From NCBI GenBank assembly GCA_029004515.1, contig JAQVYH010000012.1, forward strand, positions 1-41,119: DNA of 41,119 nucleotides. The letters run 5' to 3'. Each line of letters begins with the position of its first letter. Position 1 is the stretch's first letter. The stretch comes from Eubacteriales bacterium. Its GTDB lineage: Bacteria; Bacillota; Clostridia; Monoglobales; UMGS1388. Positions 24,068 to 33,985 of the stretch are shown piece by piece. The position numbers and the translations under genes were made by a program. The notes beneath the pieces are model-generated. The model was not told where the DNA came from. It ran no database searches and saw only the letters and a program-made list of their open reading frames with translations.

Positions 24068-25096
24068 ATGAATTTAACATTTGAAAGAAAACTCCCAATG
24101 CCTCAGGAAGTTAAGGAAATGTGTCCTCTATCGAAGGACTTACAGAGCCTTGTTGAGAAGAGGAACAAAGAAATTGCGGATATATTCACGGGTCAAAGTG
24201 ATAAGCTCTTGCTTATCATAGGTCCTTGCTCTGCAGATAATGAGGATAGTGTTCTTGATTATATTGGCAGACTGAAAGTAGTTCAGGAAAAGGTTAAGGA
24301 TAAGGTTTATATTATACCTCGCATCTATACAAATAAGCCACGAACAACGGGGGATGGCTACAAGGGTATGCTTCATCAGCCAAACCCGAATGAGGAGCCT
24401 GATATGTTCAAGGGCATTATGTCAATAAGGAATATGCACATAAGAGCCTTGAGGGAAACTGGGTTTTCTTGTGCAGATGAAATGCTTTATCCTGAAAACT
24501 ACAGATATTTAGACGATGTTCTGGCGTATGTTGCAATAGGTGCACGTTCTGTAGAAAATCAGCAACACAGACTGACAGCAAGCGGGATTTCTGTTCCTAC
24601 AGGCATGAAGAACCCAACAAGTGGAGATTTGTCTGTTATGATGAATGCAATAACCGCGGCGCAGCACAAGCACACGTTTTTATATCGTGGTTGGGAAGTT
24701 AGTTCGCAGGGCAATATGCTAGCCCATGCCATCCTAAGAGGATACGTCAATAAACATGGGCAGTCACAGCCCAATTATCACTATGAGGATTTATCACTTC
24801 TTTGCAAATTCTATGCAAAATCGGGTCTTAGCAATCCAGCGGCAATTATCGATACGAATCACGCAAATTCAGGGAAAAAACATCTTGAGCAAATGCGTAT
24901 AGCAAAGGATGTTATGCACAGCAGAAGACATGATTCTTCAATCAATAACATAGTTAAGGGATTTATGATTGAAAGCTATATCGAAGAAGGTTCACAAAAG
25001 ATTGGTGAGTGCATTTATGGTAAGTCGATTACTGACCCTTGTCTTGGCTGGGAAGATAGTGAAAAATTGATTTATGACCTTGCAGAATTAGTATAA
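24068..25096 (+). CDS. aroF: 3-deoxy-7-phosphoheptulonate synthase (DAHP synthase, type I alpha)
   Basis: Condenses phosphoenolpyruvate and erythrose-4-phosphate, the first step of the shikimate pathway. 342 residues, close to E. coli AroF/G/H. Active-site and metal motifs: GPCSADNED, TNKPRTTGDGYKG (a variant of KPRTTVGWKG), GARSVENQQHR, DTNHANSGK and SITDPCLGWED. The N-terminal ~45 residues match the extension that binds feedback inhibitors in this class, so phenylalanine or tyrosine inhibition is likely. A strong AGGAGAG site precedes ATG 24068. Second gene of the T-box operon; which of the three isozyme names applies is uncertain. Confidence 0.92.
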   Translation: MNLTFERKLPMPQEVKEMCPLSKDLQSLVEKRNKEIADIFTGQSDKLLLIIGPCSADNEDSVLDYIGRLKVVQEKVKDKVYIIPRIYTNKPRTTGDGYKGMLHQPNPNEEPDMFKGIMSIRNMHIRALRETGFSCADEMLYPENYRYLDDVLAYVAIGARSVENQQHRLTASGISVPTGMKNPTSGDLSVMMNAITAAQHKHTFLYRGWEVSSQGNMLAHAILRGYVNKHGQSQPNYHYEDLSLLCKFYAKSGLSNPAAIIDTNHANSGKKHLEQMRIAKDVMHSRRHDSSINNIVKGFMIESYIEEGSQKIGECIYGKSITDPCLGWEDSEKLIYDLAELV

Positions 25097-25120
25097 TGAT
25101 ACTAGAAAAGAGGGTAGAAT

Positions 25121-26263
25121 ATGGATTTGACAGAGAGCAGAAAGCTGATAGATAAAATAGATAGTGAAATCCTAGAACTTTTTATAAAAAGAATGGAAGT
25201 AGCTTCGGATATTGCTGATTACAAAAAAGCCAATGGAATGGAAGTTATGCAAAAGGGCAGAGAAAGAGTGGTTTTGCAGAATGTATGCAAGCAGGCAGGC
25301 CCCGATATGGAGAACTACGCAAGAATCCTTTTCACAACTCTGTTGGATTTAAGCAAAAGCTATCAAAACAGTAGAAACTCCCAAAGAGATGGAGCGCTCC
25401 ACTCAAAGATAATAGAAGCCTTGGATAGCACTCCAAAGATTTTTCCTAAAAGCGGTGTTATCGCCTGTCAGGGGATAGAGGGAGCATATTCCCAGATTGC
25501 TTGTGATAAGCTGTTTAAGAACCCTGATATTCATTATGTGAAAACTTTTGAAGATGTGTTTAATGCGGTTGACAACGGTATTTGTGATTATGGAATTTTG
25601 CCTATCGAAAATTCTATCCACGGAACAGTAAACGCAGTATATGACCTTATGAGGAATTATCAATTTCACATAGTAAAAAGCATTAAGCTAAAGGTCAATC
25701 ATGCTCTTATGGCAAAGGCGGGTGTGGAGATTTCTCAAATAAAAGAGATTATTTCCCACGAGCAGGCATTAGGTCAATGCTCGGAGTTTTTAAAAAAATA
25801 TCCCGATATAAAGATTACTGTGTGCGTTAATACTGCTGTTGCTGCGAAGACAGTCGGTGAGTCTAACAGACATGATATTGCAGCTATATCATCACCTGAT
25901 TGCGCCTCCTATTATGGGCTTTCAATATTGGATGAAAGGGTTGCAAATTCTGATAGTAACTTTACAAGGTTTATTTGTATATCCAAAAAGCTTGAAATAT
26001 ATCCAGGTGCAGATAGAGTAAGTATTATCATGAACTTGCCTCATATTCCGGGCTCTCTTAACTCAATCATCATGAAATTTGCCACAGCAGGACTAAACCT
26101 TACAAAACTTGAAAGCAGACCCATCCCTGGGAAGGATTTTGAGTTTTCATTCTATTTTGATTTGGAAGCTTCAATCTATTCGGAGGAAACAATATCTATT
26201 TTAGATGAGCTTGCGACGGGTGAGAATAATTTCGTGTTTCTTGGAAGCTATGTTCAGGTGTGA
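25121..26263 (+). CDS. pheA: Bifunctional chorismate mutase / prephenate dehydratase
   Basis: Converts chorismate to prephenate and then to phenylpyruvate. 380 residues in three parts: AroQ-type chorismate mutase (about 1-88, IDKIDSEILELFIKRM), prephenate dehydratase (about 107-285) and a regulatory ACT domain (about 293-375). Dehydratase motifs: QGIEGAYSQIA, LPIENSIHGTVNAVYD, HEQALGQC, NTAVAAK and NFTRF. The ACT domain has PGSLNSIIMKFATAGLNLTK and ESRP, the phenylalanine-binding signature, so feedback by Phe is expected on top of T-box control. It lies 24 bp after the DAHP synthase gene. Only a transaminase step is then needed to make phenylalanine. Confidence 0.95.
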   Translation: MDLTESRKLIDKIDSEILELFIKRMEVASDIADYKKANGMEVMQKGRERVVLQNVCKQAGPDMENYARILFTTLLDLSKSYQNSRNSQRDGALHSKIIEALDSTPKIFPKSGVIACQGIEGAYSQIACDKLFKNPDIHYVKTFEDVFNAVDNGICDYGILPIENSIHGTVNAVYDLMRNYQFHIVKSIKLKVNHALMAKAGVEISQIKEIISHEQALGQCSEFLKKYPDIKITVCVNTAVAAKTVGESNRHDIAAISSPDCASYYGLSILDERVANSDSNFTRFICISKKLEIYPGADRVSIIMNLPHIPGSLNSIIMKFATAGLNLTKLESRPIPGKDFEFSFYFDLEASIYSEETISILDELATGENNFVFLGSYVQV

Positions 26264-26328
26264 AATACTTAAAAAATTTCTCATATATAATAGATGCGTT
26301 GTAGCTGAATAAACAGGCGGTGAATATA

Positions 26329-27012
26329 TTGGATGCGACTAATCTTAGAATAATTGCAAGAATTAAAACTGATTTTGACAGCAAATTTGGTGTGCCAAGG
26401 CAGAGCGGACTTGTTAAAAATCTGATGGGGACAATTGTCTTTGAACCTGAATATAGAAACCCGGATGCGCTCCGAGGTCTAGAGGGATTCTCTCATATAT
26501 GGCTTGTGTGGCAATTATCCGAGGCAATAGTGGAGGGGTGGTCCCCTACAGTAAGACCACCTCGTCTTGGTGGGAACAAACGAATGGGTGTTTTTGCAAC
26601 TCGTTCACCATTTCGTCCTAATCCGATTGGTCTTTCATCAGTTAAGCTTGAGGAGATCAAGACAGATCCGCAGTATGGAACAGTTCTTGTGGTTTCAGGT
26701 GCAGATTTGATGGATGGCACTCCTATCTATGATATCAAGCCATATCTTGCATTTACTGACAGCCATCCCGATGCTAAGGGTGGATTTGCTGATGATAAAT
26801 TCGGAGATAAGCTTAATGTTGTATTTCCTGATGAGTTGCGTAAGCAAATCCCCTGTGATAAAAGAGACTCACTAATCGAGGTGTTATCTCAGGACCCACG
26901 CCCGCATTATCAGGACGACCCAGACAGAATCTATGGAATGAGCTTTGCAGGATTTGATATTAGATTCAAAGTAGATGGGGATACATTGATAGTTTGTAAA
27001 ATAAAAAAATGA
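26329..27012 (+). CDS. trmO: tRNA (N6-threonylcarbamoyladenosine37-N6)-methyltransferase TrmO
   Basis: Methylates t6A37 to m6t6A in threonine tRNAs with S-adenosylmethionine. About 227 residues, the TsaA/YaeB beta-barrel family: KFGVPRQSGLV, FSHIWLVWQL, RPPRLGGNKRMGVFATRSPF followed by RPNPIGLSSVKL, DGTPIYDIKPYLAFTD and a C-terminal domain with DPRPHYQDDP. AGGCGGTG sits 8 nt before TTG 26329; GTG 26320 in the same frame is the alternative. It lies 65 bp after pheA with no visible terminator, so it may be read through from the T-box operon. The shared terminator starts within its stop codon. Confidence 0.9.
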   Translation: MDATNLRIIARIKTDFDSKFGVPRQSGLVKNLMGTIVFEPEYRNPDALRGLEGFSHIWLVWQLSEAIVEGWSPTVRPPRLGGNKRMGVFATRSPFRPNPIGLSSVKLEEIKTDPQYGTVLVVSGADLMDGTPIYDIKPYLAFTDSHPDAKGGFADDKFGDKLNVVFPDELRKQIPCDKRDSLIEVLSQDPRPHYQDDPDRIYGMSFAGFDIRFKVDGDTLIVCKIKK

Positions 27013-27047
27013 ACGACGGTGAGTATAAAAACCGTCGTTCATTTTTT
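27011..27047. terminator. Bidirectional terminator between trmO and gdhA
   Basis: GAACGACGGT (27011-27020) pairs perfectly with ACCGTCGTTC (27031-27040). An A-run lies before and a T-run after, so it ends transcription from both converging genes. The left arm begins inside the trmO TGA stop. Confidence 0.9.
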
Positions 27048-27077
27048 ATTGATATATAGAAATCAATGAAAAGCTAA

Positions 27078-28505
<1,428 letters not shown>

Positions 28506-28638
28506 TAGAACAAACTAAATTTTATGAATTTTTTTGCAAGAAAATATCTCTTGACTTGCAGATTTTGACTTCTTTCACTATTTTTTATTCGCATATGGCC
28601 AAAATGTGAAACATATGAAATGTATTGTGGCATGACCC

Positions 28639-28667
28639 TTGACATACCAAGCTGTTTGTTGTATATT
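28639..28667 (+). promoter_or_regulatory. Promoter of nfnAB
   Basis: TTGACA (28639-28644), 17 nt, TATATT (28662-28667), giving a leader of about 70 nt. It lies back-to-back with the gdhA promoter, about 135 bp away. Confidence 0.72.
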
Positions 28668-28744
28668 ATACTAATGATGAATTTCTTTGGGGAGTTATCT
28701 TTATCCTCAAAAAATCGATGTAATTCAGGTAAGGAGTGTAGCAA

Positions 28745-29596
28745 ATGTCTTATAAAATTTTGACAAAAAAAGTGCTCAACCCTCAGATTTTTCTTATGGA
28801 AATCGAAGCGCCACTCGTTGCAAGACGCGCAGAGCCAGGTCAGTTCATTGTTTTAAGAATAGATGAATTTGGCGAAAGAGTACCTTTCACAATCGCTGAT
28901 TTTGACAGAGAGAGGGGTACTGTAACTATAATAGTACAGGCAGTTGGAAAGACAACACAGGAACTTTCAAAGTATGAAGAAGGGGATTTAATACTTGACT
29001 TTGCAGGTCCTTTAGGAGTGCCCACAGAGCTTGAAGGCCGCAAGAAGGTTGCTGTAGTTGGTGGTGGTCTTGGTACTGCTATTGCATACCCACAGGCAAA
29101 GAAGCTTCACAGCATGGGTGCTGATGTTACAGTTATCACAGGTTTTAGAGATAAAGACCTTATTATACTTGAAGATGAGCTTAAGGCTGTATCCAATAAG
29201 CTTATAATCACAACTGATGATGGATCAAACGGTCTTCAGGGCTTCGTTACTGACAGACTTAAGGAGCAAATTGAAGCTGGTGAAAAGTTTGATACAGTTA
29301 TTGCAATCGGTCCTCTTATGATGATGAGAGCTGTTTGTAATCTTACTAAAGAATATGATATTCCTACAGTCGTTTCAATGAACCCTGTTATGATTGATGG
29401 TACAGGTATGTGTGGCGGTTGCAGAGTTATAGTAGACGGACAGATTAAATTTGCTTGTGTTGATGGACCAGACTTTGACGGTCACAAGGTTGATTGGCAG
29501 TTGGCTCTTAATCGTAGTCAGATGTTCAAAAAGCACGAAACAGAAGCTAAAGAAGAACACACTTGTCGCATGGGAAGGGGTAATAACAATGCCTAA
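28745..29596 (+). CDS. nfnA: NADH-dependent reduced ferredoxin:NADP+ oxidoreductase, subunit A
   Basis: FAD- and [2Fe-2S]-containing small subunit of NfnAB, which uses electron bifurcation to link NADH, reduced ferredoxin and NADP+. 283 residues: ferredoxin-reductase FAD domain (about 1-95, GERVPFTIADFD), NAD(H) domain (about 98-215, VAVVGGGLGTAIAYP) and the C-terminal cluster motif GTGMCGGCRV...FACVDGPDFDGH. TAAGGAG precedes ATG 28745. The 3' end overlaps nfnB by 8 nt. The same family was once called sulfide dehydrogenase beta subunit, but the pairing with the 462-residue partner fits Nfn. Confidence 0.93.
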   Translation: MSYKILTKKVLNPQIFLMEIEAPLVARRAEPGQFIVLRIDEFGERVPFTIADFDRERGTVTIIVQAVGKTTQELSKYEEGDLILDFAGPLGVPTELEGRKKVAVVGGGLGTAIAYPQAKKLHSMGADVTVITGFRDKDLIILEDELKAVSNKLIITTDDGSNGLQGFVTDRLKEQIEAGEKFDTVIAIGPLMMMRAVCNLTKEYDIPTVVSMNPVMIDGTGMCGGCRVIVDGQIKFACVDGPDFDGHKVDWQLALNRSQMFKKHETEAKEEHTCRMGRGNNNA

Positions 29597-30977
29597 TATG
29601 TCACCTATTAAAAACCCAATGCCTGAACAGGATTCTTGCGTAAGAAATAAGAACTTCCTTGAAGTAACAACAGGTTACACAGAAGAGATTGCTATTGATG
29701 AAGCAAAAAGATGTCTTAACTGTAAACACAAGCCATGTATAGAAGGTTGCCCTGTTTCTGTTAAGATTCCTGAATTTATCTCACTTGTTGCAGAGGGTAA
29801 GTTTGAAGAAGCTTATCAAAAGATTATCGAAACAAACTCTCTCCCTGCTGTATGTGGTCGTGTTTGCCCACAGGAAAAGCAGTGTGAATCTAAGTGTGTA
29901 AGAGGTATCAAGGGCGAGGCTGTTGCTATCGGCCGTCTTGAAAGATTCGTAGCAGACTATCATATGGCTAATGTTGAAGACAAAATTAGTATACCCCAGA
30001 GCAATGGTAAAAAGGTTGCTGTTGTAGGATCAGGTCCTTCAGGACTTACAGCTGCCGGTGACCTTGCAAAGCTTGGTTATGATGTTACAGTCTATGAGGC
30101 TTTCCACACAGCAGGCGGCGTTCTTATGTATGGTATTCCGGAGTTCAGACTTCCAAAGGATATTGTACAAAAGGAAATCTCAAATCTTAAGGCTATGGGT
30201 GTTAAGATTGAAACAAATGTTGTTATTGGAAAGACAATCCTTGTTGACGAACTTATGGAAGAGTTTGGCTACGATGCAATTTTTATCGGTTCAGGCGCAG
30301 GACTTCCATCATTTTTGGGCATAGAAGGTGAAGCGCTCAACGGTGTTTATTCTGCAAATGAATTCCTTACAAGAATTAATCTTATGAAGGGTTATAAGTT
30401 CCCTGATTATGATACTCCAGTATATATTGGTAAAAGTGTAGCGGTATTTGGTGGCGGTAATGTTGCTATGGATGCTGCAAGAAGTGCAAAAAGACTTGGC
30501 GCAGAAAATGTTTACATTATTTATCGTAGAGGTCTTGAAGAGCTTCCTGCAAGAGAGGAAGAAGTTCATCATGCACAGGAGGAAGAAATCGAGTTTAGAC
30601 TTCTCCAAAACCCAACTCGCCTTATTGGTGATGAAAAGGGTTGGCTTAAGGGTGTAGAGGTTATCAAGATGGAACTTGGCGAACCTGATGCAAGTGGTCG
30701 TCGTCGTCCTGTTGCTATCGAGGGTTCAGAAGAAATAATCGATATCGACACAGCAGTTATTGCTATCGGTCAGACTCCAAACCCACTTATTAAGCAGACA
30801 ACAAAGGGTCTTGATATCAACCATAGAGGTTGTATTGTAGCTGATGAAACAGGAGCAACATCAAAGCCATTTGTATATGCTGGCGGTGATGTTGTAACGG
30901 GTGCTGCAACAGTTATACTTGCTATGGGAGCAGGTAAGGCAGCAGCAGAAGCGATTCATAAAGAGTTAAGCAAATAA
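29589..30977 (+). CDS. nfnB: NADH-dependent reduced ferredoxin:NADP+ oxidoreductase, subunit B
   Basis: Large subunit of NfnAB, homologous to the glutamate synthase small chain; it binds two [4Fe-4S] clusters, the bifurcating FAD and NADP(H). 462 residues. Cluster ligands lie near the N-terminus: CLNCKHKPCIEGCP and CGRVCPQEKQCESKC. FAD site: VAVVGSGPSGLTAAGDLAKL; NADP site: VAVFGGGNVAMDAARSAKRL; the C-terminal FAD loop is PFVYAGGDVVTGAATVILAM. ATG 29589 follows GGGAAGGGG and overlaps the nfnA stop, indicating coupled translation and equal amounts. It is not the GltD of a glutamate synthase: no gltB is near and nfnA is its partner. Confidence 0.94.
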   Translation: MPNMSPIKNPMPEQDSCVRNKNFLEVTTGYTEEIAIDEAKRCLNCKHKPCIEGCPVSVKIPEFISLVAEGKFEEAYQKIIETNSLPAVCGRVCPQEKQCESKCVRGIKGEAVAIGRLERFVADYHMANVEDKISIPQSNGKKVAVVGSGPSGLTAAGDLAKLGYDVTVYEAFHTAGGVLMYGIPEFRLPKDIVQKEISNLKAMGVKIETNVVIGKTILVDELMEEFGYDAIFIGSGAGLPSFLGIEGEALNGVYSANEFLTRINLMKGYKFPDYDTPVYIGKSVAVFGGGNVAMDAARSAKRLGAENVYIIYRRGLEELPAREEEVHHAQEEEIEFRLLQNPTRLIGDEKGWLKGVEVIKMELGEPDASGRRRPVAIEGSEEIIDIDTAVIAIGQTPNPLIKQTTKGLDINHRGCIVADETGATSKPFVYAGGDVVTGAATVILAMGAGKAAAEAIHKELSK

Positions 30978-31005
30978 GTGAGGAACAATAAACAGCACAT
31001 AGCGA

Positions 31006-31070
31006 ACAAACCTCACCACTCGGAGTATACTAATACACCTTCGGGACGGGCTAAAGCCCTTTCGGTTTGT
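31006..31070. repeat. Structured tandem unit A
   Basis: A 63 nt core (31007-31069) about 86% identical to unit B 161 bp downstream, with no length change. The ends pair: ACAAACC (31006-31012) with GGTTTGT (31064-31070). Inside are a GTAT...ATAC stem and GGGC-TAAA-GCCC. It follows the nfnB stop by about 30 nt and has no coding potential. Confidence 0.7.
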
Positions 31071-31114
31071 CCACTCTGCACAATTTCTTGTCCCTCTTAT
31101 AAAGACGAAAATAT

Positions 31115-31146
31115 AAGAACCTTGCTATGGCAAGGTTCTTTCTTCT
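31115..31146 (+). terminator. Terminator downstream of nfnAB
   Basis: AAGAACCTTGC (31115-31125) pairs perfectly with GCAAGGTTCTT (31130-31140) around TATG, followed by TCTTCTTT. It lies between the two structured units. Confidence 0.75.
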
Positions 31147-31164
31147 TTATTCGCTTTGCTCTCT

Positions 31165-31233
31165 GCCCAAACCTCACCACTCGTAGTATCTGTATACAAC
31201 TTCGGGACGTGCTAAAGCCCCTTCGGTTTGGGC
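31165..31233. repeat. Structured tandem unit B
   Basis: Second copy of the 63 nt core (31168-31230). The closing stem is longer here: GCCCAAACC (31165-31173) with GGTTTGGGC (31225-31233). The inner GTAT...ATAC stem is kept while its loop differs from unit A (CTGT for ACTA), which is what a folded RNA under selection would show. Confidence 0.7.
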
Positions 31234-31273
31234 ATTCTGCACTATTTTTCCGTTGCCTTTTGCAATTAGTCAT

Positions 31274-31303
31274 AAAAAGAATTTGCACGGGCAAATCCTT
31301 TTT
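31274..31303. terminator. Terminator of the desulfurase operon (both directions)
   Basis: AAAAAGAATTTGC (31274-31286) pairs with GCAAATCCTTTTT (31291-31303) with one mismatch around a 4 nt loop. The A- and T-runs allow function in either direction. On the minus strand it lies about 35 nt after the desulfurase stop. Confidence 0.7.
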
Positions 31304-31338
31304 GTTTCACATTCTACATTCTTATTTTACATTTAAGG

Positions 31339-32457
31339 CTATTGCGTGGCAATAGTCCTTACTGCCCATATAGCTTGGTCAATTTCACTTTCTGTTGTAA
31401 AGTGACATAGGCTAAGGCGCACCATTCCTGATTTCAGTGTGCCCATAGACTCATGTGCCAAAGGTGAGCAGTGTAGTCCGCCACGGCAGGCAATATGATA
31501 TTTTGAGTCAAGCTCGGTTGCAACCGTTACACTGTCTTTATCAAATACATTAAAGCTTACAATACCTGTTCTATCCAGCGGTGATTGTGTTCCGTAAAGG
31601 GTAATATTATCAACAGAAGAAAGTCCCTGCATAAGCCTTTCTGTAAGAAGTATTTCCCTTTGACGAATGTTTGCAATGCCCAGTTTTTTAATATATTCAA
31701 CGCCCTTTAGTAGACCAGCAATTCCATTTGTATTAAGGGTGCCACTTTCATATCTGTCAGGTGGAAAATTCGGTTGAAAAAGACTTTCCGAAACACTCCC
31801 TGTTCCACCCTCTTTAAGTGGTGTGAGGGTGATGCCCTCTTTTATATAAAGACCTCCTGTGCCCTGTGGACCGTACAAAAGCTTGTGCCCTGCCACCGCA
31901 AGAAGGTCGATGTTGTCATCCTCAACATTTATAGGGAGCACCCCTGCTGTCTGTGCACAATCCACCAAAAAGAGGATGTTGTGCCTTTTTGCAAGCTGTC
32001 CGATTTCCCTTATAGGATTTATCGTCCCTGTAATGTTTGACCCGTGTGTTGCTATAATCAGTTTTGTGTTGCTTTTTATATGCTTCTCAAATTCATCTGC
32101 AGTTACTCGTCCCTCTTTACTAGGCTGTGCAATGGAATAATTTGCACCTGTAGCTACAATCGGGCGAATAACAGAGTTGTGCTCCATGCCTGATACTATC
32201 ACATGGTCATCTTTTTTTATAAGACCCTTAATTGCGAGGTTAAGAGCCTCTGTTGTGTTGGAGGTAAATACAAAGTTTTGTGGTTTTGATACACCAAAAA
32301 GAGAAGAAATTTCTTCTCTGCACTGATATATCACTTTTGATGCGTTTATAGATGCGGTGTTACCGCCTCTGCCCGGATTACCGTAGCTTTTCGACAGGGC
32401 AGCGAAAACCTCTTTTGGTTTGTGGAAGGTTGTGGCGGCGTTATCAAGATATATCAC
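31339..32457 (-). CDS. Class V aminotransferase / cysteine desulfurase family protein
   Basis: PLP enzyme, 372 residues, of the CsdB/SufS-like group that removes sulfur or selenium from cysteine or selenocysteine. Motifs: YLDNAATTFHKP at the start, FTSNTTEALNLA, HNSVIRP, DCAQTAGVLPI, the Schiff-base lysine in AVAGHKLLYGPQG and the reactive cysteine in CRGGLHCSPLAHE. It starts with GTG 32457, whose GTGA overlaps the TGA stop of the DUF3343 gene, so translation is coupled. This pair recurs in Clostridia, often near selenium genes, so sulfur or selenium delivery is plausible; no selenium gene is seen here. Confidence 0.88.
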   Translation of the reverse strand: MIYLDNAATTFHKPKEVFAALSKSYGNPGRGGNTASINASKVIYQCREEISSLFGVSKPQNFVFTSNTTEALNLAIKGLIKKDDHVIVSGMEHNSVIRPIVATGANYSIAQPSKEGRVTADEFEKHIKSNTKLIIATHGSNITGTINPIREIGQLAKRHNILFLVDCAQTAGVLPINVEDDNIDLLAVAGHKLLYGPQGTGGLYIKEGITLTPLKEGGTGSVSESLFQPNFPPDRYESGTLNTNGIAGLLKGVEYIKKLGIANIRQREILLTERLMQGLSSVDNITLYGTQSPLDRTGIVSFNVFDKDSVTVATELDSKYHIACRGGLHCSPLAHESMGTLKSGMVRLSLCHFTTESEIDQAIWAVRTIATQ

Positions 32458-32711
32458 GGCGTTTGAACCTCCCTGAAGTCACCATCGACAGATTTGAAAA
32501 CCGCCATTATATCTGCACCTGTCTGGCTTGCAGCATCTACCACATCCTGATAGTTATTTGCTTTTATCCTAAGCGAGTAGGAACAACCATTCATCTGTAT
32601 TGACTTTGGTGAGTGCAACAATATAGCGGATATTCCCCTTTTTTCGAGAGCTTTTTTTACCCCTGTTGCCACCGTAACAGAGTGAAACATTACATAATAA
32701 TCCTCTCTCAT
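32454..32711 (-). CDS. DUF3343 domain protein
   Basis: 85 residues, beginning MREDYYVMFHSVTVATGVKK, with LLHSPKSIQMNGCSYSLRIK and a final DFREVQTP. The order (thiol-type NGCSYSLR motif after a short alpha-beta unit) is that of DUF3343. ATG 32711 has TAGGGGGA upstream on the minus strand; a longer start at 32735 lacks a site. It is first in a two-gene unit with the desulfurase and overlaps it by 4 nt. The conserved cysteine in NGCS could accept sulfur or selenium from the desulfurase. That role is inferred. Confidence 0.85.
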   Translation of the reverse strand: MREDYYVMFHSVTVATGVKKALEKRGISAILLHSPKSIQMNGCSYSLRIKANNYQDVVDAASQTGADIMAVFKSVDGDFREVQTP

Positions 32712-32782
32712 ACATATTCCCCCTAATTTCATCAATGAATTACCTCAATTATATATTATGAGATAAAAGTTATAAATGTCCA

Positions 32783-32811
32783 TTTACTTTTTTTTCCTGA
32801 TATGCTATACT
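32783..32811 (+). promoter_or_regulatory. Promoter of ychF
   Basis: TTTACT (32783-32788), 17 nt, TATACT (32806-32811), about 45 nt before ATG 32859. Confidence 0.6.
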
Positions 32812-32858
32812 TATAAAAATAGCTTGAACTGCGTATTATTTGAAAGGATTGATATATA

Positions 32859-33953
32859 ATGAAACTAGGTATTGTGGGTCTTCCTAATGTAGGTAAGAGT
32901 ACCCTTTTCAATGCTATCACCAAGGCGGGTGCGGAGGCGGCAAATTATCCTTTCTGTACTATAGAGCCTAACGTAGGTGTTGTACCAGTGCCTGATTATC
33001 GTCTTGACGAACTTGAAAAGATGTATAATCCGGAGAAGGTAACACCAGCAATAATTGAATTTGTTGATATTGCAGGCCTTGTTAAGGGTGCAAGCCGCGG
33101 TGAAGGTCTTGGTAATAAATTTCTCTCACATATTCGTGAGGTTGATGCAATTATCCATGTTGTAAGATGTTTTGAGGACTCTAATGTTGTTCACGTTGAC
33201 GGTAGTGTTGACCCACTTCGTGATGTTGAAACTATCAGAATCGAACTTATCTTTGCTGACCTTGAGATTGTTGACAAGCGTATTGATAAGACAAAGAAGA
33301 TGATGAAGTCAGGGGATAGGAAGTTCGCTCTTGAGCTTGCGGTTCTTGAGAAGCTAAAGGCCTCTCTTGAAAGTAATATTGATGCGAGAAATGTTGACCT
33401 TTTAGATGAAGAAAAGGAAATCATCTGGGATTTACCACTTCTTACATTCAAAAAGGTAATTTATGTTGCAAATGTTGCGGAGGATGAGGTGTCCGAGGCA
33501 GATGGCAACCCATTTGTACAGACTCTTGCAAATTATGCAACAGAGCAGCAGTGTGCTTGTATTCCTATATCAGCAAGAATCGAAGAAGAAATTGCACAGC
33601 TCTCCGATGAAGAAAAGATAGAGTTCTTGCAAGACCTTGGTATTGAAAAATCAGGTCTTGACCGTCTTGTTGAGGCAAGCTATGAGCTTCTAGGGCTTAT
33701 CAGTTATCTTACAGCAGGTCAGCCAGAGGTCAGAGCTTGGACAATTACCAAGGGAACAAAGGCACCGGGTGCTGCAGGCAAGATTCATACAGATTTTGAG
33801 AGAGGCTTTATCCGTGCAGAAGTTGTTGCGTACAAGGACCTTATGGAATGTGGCAGTATGACGGCGGCTAAGGAAAAGGGACTTGTCCGCAGCGAAGGCA
33901 AGGAATATGTTATGGAAGATGGAGACGTTGTTCTCTTCAGATTTAATGTATAA
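32859..33953 (+). CDS. ychF: Ribosome-associated ATPase/GTPase YchF (Obg family)
   Basis: 364 residues, full length. P-loop [13 protein letters not shown] (residues 6-18), switch region with [18 protein letters not shown], Walker [20 protein letters not shown] and a C-terminal TGS domain (about 275-360) with [20 protein letters not shown] and FRAEVV-like [12 protein letters not shown]. The NKxD base-recognition motif is altered ([12 protein letters not shown]), as in YchF proteins that prefer ATP. It binds ribosomes and is linked to translation and stress responses. AAAGGA precedes ATG 32859. Confidence 0.95.
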   Translation: MKLGIVGLPNVGKSTLFNAITKAGAEAANYPFCTIEPNVGVVPVPDYRLDELEKMYNPEKVTPAIIEFVDIAGLVKGASRGEGLGNKFLSHIREVDAIIHVVRCFEDSNVVHVDGSVDPLRDVETIRIELIFADLEIVDKRIDKTKKMMKSGDRKFALELAVLEKLKASLESNIDARNVDLLDEEKEIIWDLPLLTFKKVIYVANVAEDEVSEADGNPFVQTLANYATEQQCACIPISARIEEEIAQLSDEEKIEFLQDLGIEKSGLDRLVEASYELLGLISYLTAGQPEVRAWTITKGTKAPGAAGKIHTDFERGFIRAEVVAYKDLMECGSMTAAKEKGLVRSEGKEYVMEDGDVVLFRFNV

Positions 33954-33985
33954 TATATTGTTATAGGGAAAGGATGGGAAAAGAT

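Noticed and set aside
29589-30977. Glutamate synthase small subunit (gltD) for the gene downstream of nfnA
   Set aside because: The sequence resembles GltD, but there is no large subunit here, and the gene overlaps a partner with an NfnA-type [2Fe-2S] motif.
31006-31233. CRISPR-like repeats after nfnB
   Set aside because: There are only two copies, each 63 nt and internally folded, the 98 nt between them contains a terminator, and no cas genes are nearby.
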